Positions 1 through 9,794 of a stretch of 64,000 nt of DNA are shown piece after piece. Made by a program: the position numbers and the translations under genes. The first letter of the stretch is position 1. The number at the start of each line of letters is the position of its first letter. Below the pieces are notes generated by a model. It worked only from the letters and a program-made list of their open reading frames with translations, ran no database searches and was not told the origin of the DNA. The DNA is from Eunapius fragilis (Eukaryota > Porifera > Demospongiae > Spongillida > Spongillidae). Where the stretch lies: assembly GCA_963681505.1 (NCBI GenBank), contig OY811976.1, positions 1,774,416 through 1,838,415 on the forward strand, written 5' to 3'.

Positions 1-448
1 TATTTGTTTCTTAGATGTTGGTTTTGGTCTTACCTCTTCCACCATAACATCCACCAAGCTATGAATGGTACATTGCGTTGGTACACCATCAACTGTTTGA
101 TTCACTGGTCTCTTTTAAATAGGATGAAATGAAATCCATTCCAAGAAGATGGCAATCCTTTCCTGACACTATTCTAACTGGATGATAATGACATGATGCT
201 ATGCAGTAGTCGTCGTTGATTATTACTTGTGGACATTTGTGTATCAGTTGGTGCATTTGGAAGTGAAATGAGTATAAAATGTTTGATATCTACATCTATC
301 CCTATTTCTGATGTGGGGCGGTGCACTGTATACAGTTGATAAACAATTGAGGGAGTAGAGACATTATGATTTAGGGCTTTGTATTCGAGGAGCAAATGTT
401 ACGTGCACGCACATAGTTGTTTGCGGAGACATAGCATACCCCACCATC

Positions 449-849
449 AATGGCGTATCCAGGATTTCAGCGAAGGGGGTGCTTCAGGTCAGACTCAATA
501 TGGAAAGGGGGGGGGGGGCTTTAGCCCCCCAGATTTTTGCACTTCAGGTATTAAAATTTCTGAAGTCGTTATAATCAATTGTAAAGCGCTCGCTATTCAA
601 TAGATCATAGAGTTGCCCTTTCATGTAAGGTACCTCCCCCTCTTCTGCTAAGCAACCCCCTCCCCCCCCCCCCCCCCCCCCCCCCCCGCCTTTCGTAATG
701 TGCCTGAAGTGTACACCTCCTCACCCCCACTGTCGTATCGCTGGACTAAACCCCCAACTATAACTAGCCCCCCACCCCCCGCTTGTCGTATCGCGGGTCT
801 AAAGCCCCAACCATAATTAGCCCCCCACCCTTAAAACTTGTCTACGCCC

Positions 850-883
<34 letters not shown>

Positions 884-1190
884 GCTGTCCGCTTCAGGTC
901 CGATACAAAAAGTGGGGGCCCTTTGTTTGGCACACAGCAAATACATTATCGTTAATAATTAACGGTTACAAGTATATATAGCCGAAGCTAACGTATCCCA
1001 GAGAGGGTGCTCCGGGTCCTCAGCCATAATTGTAACCGGTAATAACAATAACGTAGAGTAGGCCCTATGCCAAACAATTAAAGGGCCCCCACTTTTCGTA
1101 TTGGGTCTGAAGCGGACAGCAACTCCCCCCCCCCCCCCCCCCAATTATCGTACCTGGCCTGACCTGAATCACCCCCCTCGCTGACGCCGG
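449..1190. mobile_element. G/C-tract-rich fold-back element
   Basis: The left end (about 449-500) reads GGCGTATCCAGG followed by TCAGCGAAGGGGGTGCTTCAGG. The right end (about 1150-1190), read on the minus strand, gives TCAGCGAGGGGGGTGATTCAGG, so the ends form an imperfect inverted repeat. Between them lie long poly-C (about 660-687) and poly-G (about 850-881) runs and no coding sequence. The GGCGNATCCAGG type of end recurs at 14920 and 16085 in this window. The class (hAT-like non-autonomous) is inferred only from that end. No clean TSD was found. Confidence 0.5.
850..1142. repeat. Inner inverted repeat with G/C homopolymers
   Basis: A poly-G run followed by GTTGCTGTCCGCTTCAGG and AAAGTGGGGGCCCTTT at about 850-925 is matched in inverted orientation by AAAGGGCCCCCACTTTTCG through GCGGACAGCAACTCCCCC at about 1078-1142. 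It is a near-perfect palindrome of about 70-bp arms nested inside the larger fold-back element. Confidence 0.7.
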
Positions 1191-1960
1191 CCACTGCCGT
1201 AGTGTACAGGTATTAGTGTCGTGGTCCATTTGAAATCATAAAGTAATGTCTTACTTCGCGCTTGTAGCAAACAGGTAAATGCACGCCGAGCGCACGTTCG
1301 TCTATCCACGCCGATGCATGAAAGAAATATTCAAATGTATTGAACCAAGGGCACATTTCGAGCATTTAGATAACCACACGCTCCTCCCACTCACACACGC
1401 ACCAGCACTTATAATGTGCACTATTAGGGCGCGCCCACTATTTGATGTTTATTAATCATTTTCATTATTGACCTCTAAAGAAAATGATTACGTAATAACG
1501 AAAGTAATTAATTTTGTTCTTGATTCTCCTGCTCGCAAAATGAAAGCGAAAAATAAAATAATGCATTTCTTATATTTAAAAAAATAATCCTACTGCGTTA
1601 ATGTTTGAAAAAAATCAAATACTTTACATGCGTTTTCAATGCATAGACATGTATGGATGTCCGAAATTGCTGGACATGTGAAAGGTTCTGTTCCTTTTCA
1701 GGCCTGAATTATCACGCACATGAACAAAAACAAAATCAATGCATCATTCATGTGTACGAATTATACTATTTGTAAGGAAGAAGTCCACTTTTAAATTAGT
1801 CTCCTTGAATGTGGGACGACGGAAAACCTGATAAACCCAAGGCCAGGCGCGATTTCTACACGCATACGCACAACACGTAGCGACCATTGAGACGACGTTG
1901 CCAAACATGAATTACCAGCACGCCTTATAGCTCTGAAATTATGTACCGGTGTAGAAACAT
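1191..1960. other. Unassigned intergenic sequence
   Basis: AT-rich, with short A and T runs. No open reading frame, tandem repeat or transposon end was recognised here. Confidence 0.4.
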
Positions 1961-2140
1961 ACAAGTAAAGAAAAACATTCTCTAACGAGAAAGTTGGTGG
2001 GATATAGGAATTGGAGGCAAAGGTGGTGTAAAATGGAAGGGAACAAGGTTTTTGGAAAAGAAAAATGAAACAAAAATCCTATATTTAGCACTTCTTTTGT
2101 TCTATTATATGTACATGTGCTAAATATAGGATTTTTGTCT
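1961..2140. mobile_element. Hairpin MITE, left half and loop
   Basis: Starts ACAAGTAAAGAAAAACATTC and continues with the shared GAGAAAGTTGGTGGGATATAGG block. It passes the CCTATATTTAGCAC loop stem and ends soon after the matching GTGCTAAATATAGGATTTTTG. The outer right arm is missing, so this is a truncated member of the hairpin MITE family described at 19841-20132. Confidence 0.8.
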
Positions 2141-2154
2141 GCTGTCGTTCTGCA

Positions 2155-2340
2155 GCACAAGTCAAAAATGAGCAGTTTCGTCTTTGTTTTATGTCACAGA
2201 ACCGCGCGCGGTTGTAGAGAACAAAAGGGTACTGCCCGTCCTCGTACCCAGTCCCGGAACATGGTCGCCTCCTTCTTGGCAGCGCATAACTCGGGATAGG
2301 AACACTTGGAAATTTCACCAATAGCTTCAGAATAAGCCGG
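2155..2340. repeat. Repeat shared in inverted orientation with about 20265-20450
   Basis: Contains GCATAACTCGGGATAGGAACAC and CACCAATAGCTTCAGAAT. The reverse complement of both, with the intervening GTCACAGAACCGCG type sequence, occurs near 20265-20450. A weaker relative (CTCCGGATAGGAATGG) lies in the Helitron 5' region near 7570. The function is unknown; it may be a transposon 5' non-coding region. Confidence 0.45.
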
Positions 2341-2688
2341 AAGAGTCGCTTTCATATAATATAGGTGATGTTATATTTTGGTAAACAATCGACTATACGG
2401 TATATGTAAGATGCATAATTAGATAACATTTTAGAGAAGAAACGGTCCGCTAAAAGGCAACGTTATTGGTAGATTCCTGAATCTGCTCGCTTGACGAAGA
2501 GAGTGCGGTACGGGAAGGCTAAGCGTACCCTGCAAAACCAAACGAGGCCATCGAAAGAGTAAACCGATAAAGTTATTCAAAGGTATTTCTATGTAGCTAC
2601 CTACTCTTACTAAGCTTGGTTTACAATATGACATTGGTGGCTGAACATTACGGATCAATGTGCACGAACAAAGAAAAAATGAACGAAG

Positions 2689-2974
2689 CAAGTAAATAAA
2701 AAAAACCTCTATGAGAAAGTTGGTGAGATATAGGATTTGAAGGCAATGGTGGTGTAAAATGCAAGGAAACAAGGATCTGTAATAGTAAGGGAAAATGTCA
2801 TAGTCCTATATTTAGCACACGAACATAGTATATGCTACAAGCGGGCTAAATATAGGACTATTACATTTTCCCTTACTATTACAGATCCTTGTTTCCTTGG
2901 TTTTTACACCACCATTGCCTTCAAATCCTATACCCCACCAACTTTCTCATAGAGAAGGTTTTTTATTTACTTGT
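2689..2974. mobile_element. Hairpin MITE, full length
   Basis: Begins CAAGTAAATAAAAAAAACC and ends TTTTTTATTTACTTG. The two halves are nearly perfect reverse complements around a short loop near 2815-2845. Stem sequences include AATGTCATAGTCCTATATTTAGC on the left and GCTAAATATAGGACTATTACATT on the right. It has no coding capacity. Confidence 0.85.
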
Positions 2975-3700
2975 AGAACCTTGTTCATTATCCCTTTGCT
3001 ATGCAAATTCATCTTTGTATTAAAAATTAAATGTCTGCGTCTACGTTCGACTGAGAGTGCCGCTTGGTGAAGCCAAAGTTTGCATTGGGGTTGGGACTAA
3101 ATGCAGCACTGCACAATTAGTTTTAAAATTCAATTGTGGGGACGACAAAATTTCGTGATTACATTTGAATCGTTATAACATCCGAACAGTAAACGCTATC
3201 AATGACCTATTTTCCAGACATCATACTACACCATGCCTCTATGGTAAGATACGTTTTGGGGTCTTTTACTTGCTCCGTGTCAGTAGTACAACGTCCGATA
3301 CCCGACAGGGTTTGAACCCGCCATAACTTTCGGCATGAGTAATCAAATCGCGTTCAATTCGGTTTGTAGGTAGAGAGGTCGTGCATTATTAATTATTGAT
3401 TTGTTCTGTTCGTTTTCTACTTCATCCGTTATGGAGATCTGTAGTCTGTAGCTGTGCAAAGTGCGCGAACTACATGTTTCCCGCTCGATTCGTGCCAATG
3501 ATTTAGGCACTCGGCTCCCATAACTGTAAGGAAAGCCATTATGGAGCGGTAACATTTTTGGAATATGCATTTCGTAGCAGTCATACATAGCATGCTTTGG
3601 AACATGTCTCTAATTTGAGGTACTTACATCCTCCAAGGTAAATTCAAACCATAACGCTGTTACAGAATTAGTGTTCCAAAAGTTTTAACTTTCCATAATA
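2975..3700. repeat. Left arm of large inverted duplication (part 1)
   Basis: Matches the reverse complement of about 59020-59750, including TTGTATTAAAAATTAAATG, GGGACTAAATGCAGCACTGC and CCGCCATAACTTTCGGCATGAG. Open frames here (for example minus 3343-3588) are also open in the partner. They look like repeat consensus rather than a gene, because related degenerate copies recur near 42400, 42700 and 55240. Confidence 0.7.
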
Positions 3701-3723
3701 ATTGGTCCTGATTGCATAAATAA

Positions 3724-3992
3724 ACAAGTAAATAAAAACATTCTCTAACAAGAGGGTTCTTGGGATATAGAATTGACCAATTATGGTGGTGTAAAAAGCA
3801 CGGAAACATAAGTGACAAATTTTACTTGAAAATTGAAATAGGACTATATTTAGCCCATTACTCAGGCATGCGCTGTTATATTGTAAGTGTGCTAAATATA
3901 GGCCTATTTCAATTTTCCGTGCTTTTTACACCACCATCGGTCAATCCTATATCCCAACAACTCTCTCGTTAGAGAATGTTTTATTTACTTGT
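3724..3992. mobile_element. Hairpin MITE, full length
   Basis: Starts ACAAGTAAATAAAAACATTC and ends GAATGTTTTATTTACTTGT. The arms pair across a loop near 3860-3885, with stem blocks such as AATAGGACTATATTTAGC and GCTAAATATAGGCCTATT. Same family as the copies at 2689 and 19841. Confidence 0.85.
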
Positions 3993-4217
3993 TTCATAAG
4001 TTTTTTTCACCCTATCGTAGACAATAATCAAATCTAGGAAGAGTGTTTAGAATTTGAACAATTCCCTCTATTTCTTAATGCATTAACTAATAACTTTAAT
4101 AATAATAATAATAAGAATTATTGTTTGTCCTCGCCTGCGCCCTCTTCTTCTGCGGGCGCGGGGACGTCCTCCTCCCCGGCCTCCTCACCACGCTGGTTCC
4201 TGCCAGGCAGACCAGTG

Positions 4218-4440
4218 GTCATGCAGGCCAGGGGGGAAGCTCTGCTGGTGGTGCTGGTCGGAGCAGCACTGCCAGTGGTGCTGGCCGGAGCAGCACTGCT
4301 GGTGGTGCTGGCCGAAGCAGCACTGCTGGTGGTGCTGGCCGGAGCAGCACTGCTGGTGGTGCTGGCCGGAGCAGCACTGCTGGTGGTGCTGGCCGGAGCA
4401 GCACTGCTGGTGGTGGTGGCGGCAGCACTGGTGGTGCCGG
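4218..4440. repeat. 27-bp minisatellite
   Basis: About seven to eight units of a 27-bp motif (GGTGCTGGCCGGAGCAGCAC core) in tandem. Reading frames on both strands stay open across it and would give low-complexity Gly-Ala-Ser or Pro-rich peptides. That is expected from a 27-bp GC-rich repeat and is not taken as a gene. Confidence 0.85.
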
Positions 4441-4479
4441 CCGGAGAGCCGGCGGGGGCAACGCTAGCTAATCTCCGTA

Positions 4480-4850
4480 ATGGATGAAGTAAATATTCAC
4501 CAACAGAAGAATAGTTACACGACCGATTTTATAACAGAAGAAGAGTTGCCACTGATCCACGTTCAGGGGAATCGAACCGAAATGGGCATCGGATCTTCAT
4601 TCGGTACCTGCCACCGTCATTCAGAAAGTGATGGCATTTCGAAAGAAAAATCATCTGCAGATGCACTATCGTTTGAGGAATGCATATGTACTTTTAGTAG
4701 CTAGGATGCCTTAGTATTTGAGTACGCCACTATCACACAATAAGCAGAGGCCTAAAACTACGAATGTGCTGCTCCGGCGAATGTGCATGTGTGTGGGGTG
4801 TGTATGCATAACATGTTTTTGTGTGTACTAGAGTTCTGTTGCAGCCCTGC
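4480..4850. repeat. Left arm of large inverted duplication (part 2)
   Basis: Matches the reverse complement of about 56760-57100. Shared blocks include GAATCGAACCGAAATGGGC, CAGATGCACTATCGTTTGAGG, GTGATAGTGG on the partner strand and GTACTAGAGTTCTGTTGCAG. Frames in it carry stops in the partner copy and are not called as genes. Confidence 0.7.
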
Positions 4851-5032
4851 ATTCATTTTATCATATCGGAACTAATGAGAGCAGGTTCCATATAGGAATC
4901 CTGCGGTATGAAGTCATTAAATTGATTGAGTATCGATAATCATGAATGCACATATACATCTTGATTTACATATATTATGTGACGTGATACTATGTTTAAT
5001 TGTGTGTATGTGTGTTTTGTGTGTTTTGTGTG

Positions 5033-5038
<6 letters not shown>

Positions 5039-5085
<47 letters not shown>
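5039..5085. repeat. (GT)n microsatellite
   Basis: About 23 GT units. Confidence 0.95.
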
Positions 5086-5086
<1 letters not shown>

Positions 5087-5178
5087 TGATCCATGGGGGG
5101 CAACCAATTTCACCATGGATGCTGTATAGGTAATGTCTTTTGTATATAAGGTACTTGATGCTGTGTGTGCATGTGTTT

Positions 5179-5250
5179 GTGCGTGTGCGTGTGCGTGTGC
5201 GTGTGCGTGTGCGTGTGCGTGTGCGTGTGCGTGTGCGTGTGCGTGTGCGC
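5179..5250. repeat. (GTGTGC)n hexanucleotide repeat
   Basis: About 12 tandem GTGTGC units. All frames are open and there is no sign of a gene. Confidence 0.95.
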
Positions 5251-5356
5251 GCCTTATATCCCTTACATATGTTTTGTGTATTTTATTACTGCTGTGAAAT
5301 GCAAGACAGGGACACACAATACACATATACACTCCCGCACACAAACGTATATGCAT

Positions 5357-5402
5357 ACAAGTAATGAAAACATTCTCTATGAGAAAGTTGGTGGCATATA
5401 GG
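5357..5402. mobile_element. Hairpin MITE end fragment
   Basis: ACAAGTAATGAAAACATTC followed by GAGAAAGTTGGTGGCATATAGG matches only the outer 45 bp of the hairpin MITE family. It marks the left edge of gene module 1. Confidence 0.65.
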
Positions 5403-5568
5403 GTTGGAAGGGGGTAATCGCGAATAATCGAATGTCTAAAATCGGTTAAGCGTATACAACATTGGTAACTAAAGAAACCATATCAACCGCTGTGAAAACT
5501 AATAGTTGGCTTAGTCCCAATCTATAAATTTCTCAATGTCCAAGCCGGTACTGTACTGGATGGAATAG

Positions 5569-5735
<167 letters not shown>

Positions 5736-5857
5736 GAGGGGGGTCCTACATGAATAAATGTCGGAATTCGGAAGTACTTCCGTCCATGCATTCGCGTAAC
5801 TTATTCGTAACTACATGATCTGTTAATGTCATCACATGCAGTAACAGTTAAAGTAAC

Positions 5858-5990
5858 CTTATTGTGGTTCACTCTCAAGTCTCATCGTACAGGCGGGAGA
5901 ACATGTAGTTACTATCTGACAATAATAGTTCCATTAAGTATTTGTATTGCTCGGGCATGTTATAAGAGGATTCGTAAGTGTATTTATGAT
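5858..5990. repeat. Fragment of fold-back family FB1
   Basis: Contains GTGGTTCACTCTCAAGTCTC and GAACATGTAGTTACTATCTG, the signature of the FB1 arms at 33312, 40284 and 47522. Only part of one arm is left. Confidence 0.7.
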
Positions 5991-6296
5991 TAATAGCCAA
6001 TATGTAGTGGAGCAAAAGACAACTAATGGTTGCAAGAGTGAAAGGACATCGGATAGAAGAGATCCATATATGCTGAGGACGTTTAATTAAATGCAGGAGA
6101 AATAAAATATTGGTCTGTTTATTGTATGCATATCCACTCATATTAAATAACTATAAATTTCCTTTTCTCATTGATTGAAATTGCTGCCGGGTGATAACGA
6201 AATCTACCGTGCAAACGTAATGATCGTTACAGGTGTCAAAAATAACTATTTTCTGTACATCCGTATCCGCTTATTGTTTCATTACCTTGTAATTGG

Positions 6297-6304
6297 TATA
6301 AAAG
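6297..6304 (+). promoter_or_regulatory. TATA box of six-cysteine gene copy 1
   Basis: TATAAAAG lies 75 bp upstream of the ATG at 6372. The same TATAAAAG at nearly the same distance is conserved in all four other copies. A short inverted motif around GTAATGATCGTTAC lies about 80 bp further upstream and is also conserved. Confidence 0.6.
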
Positions 6305-6371
6305 TCCATCACAGATTACATTTATCACTAGTAAACTGTCCGAATCAATCAACTAATCATTATAAACTGAA

Positions 6372-6986
6372 ATGAAGATCACCGTTATAATGCTAGTTCT
6401 GTTCATCAGTACAATACACGGTGCTCCTACTACTAATAAAAGAGAGAACTCTGCGGACGACAAAGGATTACCAAGTCTTATTAGAGCAGTCCTTTTTCTT
6501 GGACAGCTAGTCCCGGGATCGATGGTCAGTGTTGCATGATAATACTTTGAACTTTGTAGCATTCCACTTATATCACAGGTGGTAAATATCACCGATGAGG
6601 CTTCCAAGGTACTTCTTGCAGTGTGTCTTTTGAAGAACTTTCCGTGGTCACGTGAAAACACGACCAATCCGGATGCTCTAATGGCAATCGAGGATGCTGT
6701 AGTCAATAACTCGTGCGCATGGGTAATGACGATTATAATGCATTTCGTATGCATCGACTCTTTATTCATAGCCAATACTTTAACATTTCAGCTATCTTCA
6801 TCTCTTCATCGACCATTTTCATGCAACGATCTATCTACTTACTGCAGCGCAACAGGAATGTTAAATGTTCTACTGTACACCATGTTCAAAGAATCCAATC
6901 CCGCACCGTGTGAACAATGGATCACGAATAATCTAATTGGCTATAGCCATGACACCAGATCAACGTTGAGCGGTTATTGTTTGTGA
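6372..6986 (+). CDS. Secreted six-cysteine protein, copy 1
   Basis: Predicted as three exons: 6372-6524, 6579-6722 and 6792-6986, giving 163 residues. Introns are 54 nt (GTCAGT...CAG) and 69 nt (GTAATG...CAG), both phase 0. The start MKITVIMLVLFISTIHG is a typical signal peptide with likely cleavage at HG/AP, followed by an NKR dibasic site. Exon 2 carries two Cys and three N-glycosylation sequons (NIT, NTT, NNS). Exon 3 carries four Cys and ends GYCL, so six Cys could make three disulfides. I do not recognise the family and infer only that it is secreted or extracellular. It lies in a module homologous to, but inverted relative to, copies 2-5. A variable C tract begins about 35 bp after the stop. 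The Helitron at 7285 interrupts the module downstream of the gene. Confidence 0.72.
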
Positions 6987-7020
6987 CGTATGCCAGAATA
7001 GAGTTTGTATTGTATTTATA

Positions 7021-7067
7021 CCCCCCCCCCCCCCCCCCACCCCCCCCCCCACCCCCATCCCCACCCC
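7021..7067. repeat. C-rich homopolymer tract 3' of gene copy 1
   Basis: A run of C interrupted by single A or T. Homologous tracts follow copies 2-5 as G runs on the plus strand: about 31073, 37914, 44142 and 52122. Confidence 0.9.
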
Positions 7068-7843
7068 TTTAGGTAGGTTTGAAAATCACAATAACTATTT
7101 ATAGCAATTCTATAGTGGATACACGTGTTTGGCTTGATATTTGGTAACATGCTTAAATCGTAGCGTACTCAAAAGTATAATGAAATCGAATCAGAATATT
7201 TTTATGATAACATTTGAAGAAATCGCCCACTCATCGTTGTTTAACTTCAAATTCGAAATGACATCATTTCCCACCGAACAATCATCAGGAATTACGATAG
7301 TAGTTCCTGTATAGGAATTGACCCGGGTCGTGAATATCATTAAAAAAACGCGACCCGCGTATAACTCGCGTACCAAGAAACGGATAGGGTAGCTCTTTGT
7401 TGCTATCGAACCAGAAGGCAAAGACGGTCATTAAGTTTTTTATTCGAGTCTTCAAACTGTTTGCTTTAAGAGAAACAAAAAGTTCGTGTTTTACCTCGTC
7501 CCAGGCCAATTCTTCTCCGTCGTCGTCGTCGTTTTTTTCTTCTTTTTCTAATTCTCGGGTGAGTATAACTCCGGATAGGAATGGTTTTAAAGAGCGCCAA
7601 TTATACCAATCGCTTTAGAATCACCTAGAAGGACATCTTCAAGTATCAGATATATGAATAAAGCATAAAACTGATATACGTAATCATTACGTAATGCGGA
7701 GTGTTAAATTGAAGCGTTCCCATGGCAACATTACGTATATTTAGAATTGTGCAGCGTTATAAACAGGTGGGATTTCATATGATTGCAATTTTGTTCACCA
7801 CTTTTGGCTAGCGAAGTTGTTTTTTTTTTTTTTTTTTTTCAAA

Positions 7844-8332
7844 ATGCCTTCACGTCAACAAAAGAGGAGAGCTAAACGACGAGAGGAATACATCCAAAGT
7901 CAGGACGACGAGTTAGAGTCCTCCCGCGTTCGGTACAATGCTGATCCTGAAAATAAGCGGGCTCTACTCATGACAACTACAGAGCAGATCCTGAAAAAAT
8001 GCGGACATCTGCTCGTGACAGCTACAGAGCAGATCCTGAAAAAAAGTGGGCGTCTGTTCGTGACAGCTACAGAGCAGAACCTGAAAAAAAGCGGACGTCT
8101 GTTCGTGACAGCAACAGAGCAGATCCTGAAAAAAAAGCGGACGTCTGTTCGTGACAGCTACAGAGCAGATCCTGAAAAAAAAGCGGGCGTCTGTTCGTGA
8201 CAGCTACAGAGCAGATCCTGAAAAAAAGCGGGCGTCTGTTCGTGACAGCTACAGAGCAGACCGTGAATCGAGCCGAGCTACTAAGAGGCAGCGTTATGAA
8301 CAGAATTCTGATGCGGTGCGAGCTTCTAAGAG
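7844..8332 (+). pseudogene. Helitron protein N-terminus, basic tandem repeats
   Basis: Starts MPSRQQKRRAKRREEY and then has about seven 45-bp units encoding variants of DSYRADPEKKRASVR. This resembles the basic repeat region found at the N-terminus of many metazoan Helitron proteins. The A tract in each unit varies. Seven A keeps the DPEKKR frame and eight A (two units, near 8131 and 8175) shifts it, so the array cannot be read in a single frame. A one-base loss in the first unit near 7970 also breaks frame. The protein continues after the Ginger insertion at 11585 with matching YEQNSDEKRASKRQ sequence. Confidence 0.75.
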
Positions 8333-8639
8333 GCAGTGTCATGACAAAAAGTATCCTACCTAAAAAGTATCCTAGGATGAAATATTTCATCCCATGGGAT
8401 GAAATTTTGCTGCCAAAAATCATCCCACACTGCCAAAAATCATCCTAGTTGTAAATATTGTAGAACTAATTTTAGCTGCCAAATTTTATCCTATGCAATG
8501 TGATTTTTATACATGCTTGGACGAATGAATTGAACTACATGCAGTACCCACTCAATTAAGGCATGGCAAAGCAGAACAGATTTTACACATCACATCGCTT
8601 GTTATCGTTCTTTGCATGGTGCTTGCATAAGCGAATAAT

Positions 8640-9343
8640 ACCCATCATGAGACATGGCAGAATCAATGATTTCTACTTCTGTAGCCCACACATTTAGAGA
8701 CTGCATTCTTGTTCGCTGCATGTAATCTTCCATTGACTCGTGTGGATCAAGGAGGCAGGACAATTTTGGAAGCATTGTGCATCATGAAAGAAGTGATCAT
8801 TAAATGGATTTCATCATGGTCCTCTTGTGAGCCAGTTAGAGTTTGTGCAATTGATCGAAAGAAGCAAATTCCATCTCCTTTGATTCTTCCTATTGCCAAA
8901 GGGCCTGTGAAATTCCAATCATTGATGGCTTCTGGCAATGAATTTGATTTCCATGAAGAAATTTGCATGAGCCCAAGTAGAATACATCTATTTTCTTGCC
9001 AATCTCTGCACACCTCATTCACTACTTTTAAACATGAAGAAGCTGTAATGGCATGCTCCCCATTGAATGATAGTAGGCAGCTAATATCTCCATTTAGGCA
9101 CAACTTTCTTGTGTCGTATACCCACTGGCAGAAGTTATCCAGATGTGATGCAGACATGAGAAAGTAAGTTTTCTCTAGAACTTGTAGTGGTTTAGTTGAT
9201 ATGCTACTTGATATGCACCAAAACATAAGCAGTCCTATCCCTTCAACTATACTGCACGTATCATCCAGGGATGAGAATAGGTGTGAGGAGAGTTTGCATT
9301 TGAACTTGTTAAACTCATCATGGAGGTCATCATTGATGATCAC
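8640..9343 (-). pseudogene. OTU-like cysteine protease domain of the Ginger element
   Basis: Follows the integrase tail on the same strand after a Pro-rich linker. The conserved segment GPLAIGRIKGDGICFFRS fits the OTU Asp-Gly-x-Cys active-site block (usually DGNCLFRS), followed by a helix with TGSQEDHDEIHLMI. The C-terminal part (MEDYMQRTRMQSLNVWATE, about 8650-8740) lies in another frame after a stop at 8747, so the domain is frameshifted. OTU enzymes remove ubiquitin. Its role in a transposon is unknown. I recall OTU and Ulp1 domains being reported from Ginger elements, but this should be confirmed. Confidence 0.65.
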
Positions 9344-9649
9344 AAAATCACCTCCACACTCTTCCCTTATTATAGGTTATTCTCCAAAGTTCATTCGGTA
9401 ATCTATCCAAAGAGACACAGTTAGATCTTTACTCAGGCAAATTCATCCTTCTGCAAATGCAATGTTTTTTCCTGTGCACATAATGAAGAAGGTTCCATTA
9501 AAATTTAAATATGAAATGAGTGAAAGCTTACATCTAATTCTTCGTCACATGCACCAATTCGCCATAAACGCAACAGGTGTGGAGAATAAAGCTGTTCATG
9601 AAGTGCTTTGTGATTTAATTAACTCCTTTTGTCTTCATTGCCTTTGTCC

Positions 9650-9790
9650 ACAACCTCAGGTGGTGTGGACAGGTGAGGAGATGCTGGTGGTGTGGGCTGA
9701 TGAGGGGATGCTGGTGGTGTGGACAGGTGAGGGGATGCCGGTGGTGTGGACAGGTGAGGGGATGCAGGGGGTGTGGACTGGTGAAGAGAT
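9650..9790. repeat. 27-bp tandem repeat (Pro-rich linker on minus strand)
   Basis: About five units of a GGTGGTGTGGACAGGTGAGG motif. On the minus strand it reads as STPPASPHL repeats between the integrase tail and the OTU domain. Confidence 0.8.
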
Positions 9791-9794
9791 GAAG

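Noticed and set aside
3343..3588. ORF with partner at 59129-59413 that might be a conserved gene
   Set aside because: Both lie in mirrored repeat arms, with further degenerate copies in family X. No start or splice consistency between copies.
4121..4487. Overlapping open frames encoding Gly/Ala/Ser- and Leu/Val/Ala-rich repeats, silk-like at first sight
   Set aside because: Openness in three frames follows from the 27-bp GC-rich minisatellite. No signal peptide-plus-splice context or conserved partner copy supports a gene.
4560..4585. tRNA-like B box (GGTTCGATTCCCC on the minus strand), also at about 57018
   Set aside because: No complementary T-stem, acceptor stem or A box at the right distance could be formed.
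8700..9167. Plus-strand ORF antisense to the Ginger OTU domain
   Set aside because: The minus strand carries the recognisable OTU motif, so this frame is a shadow.
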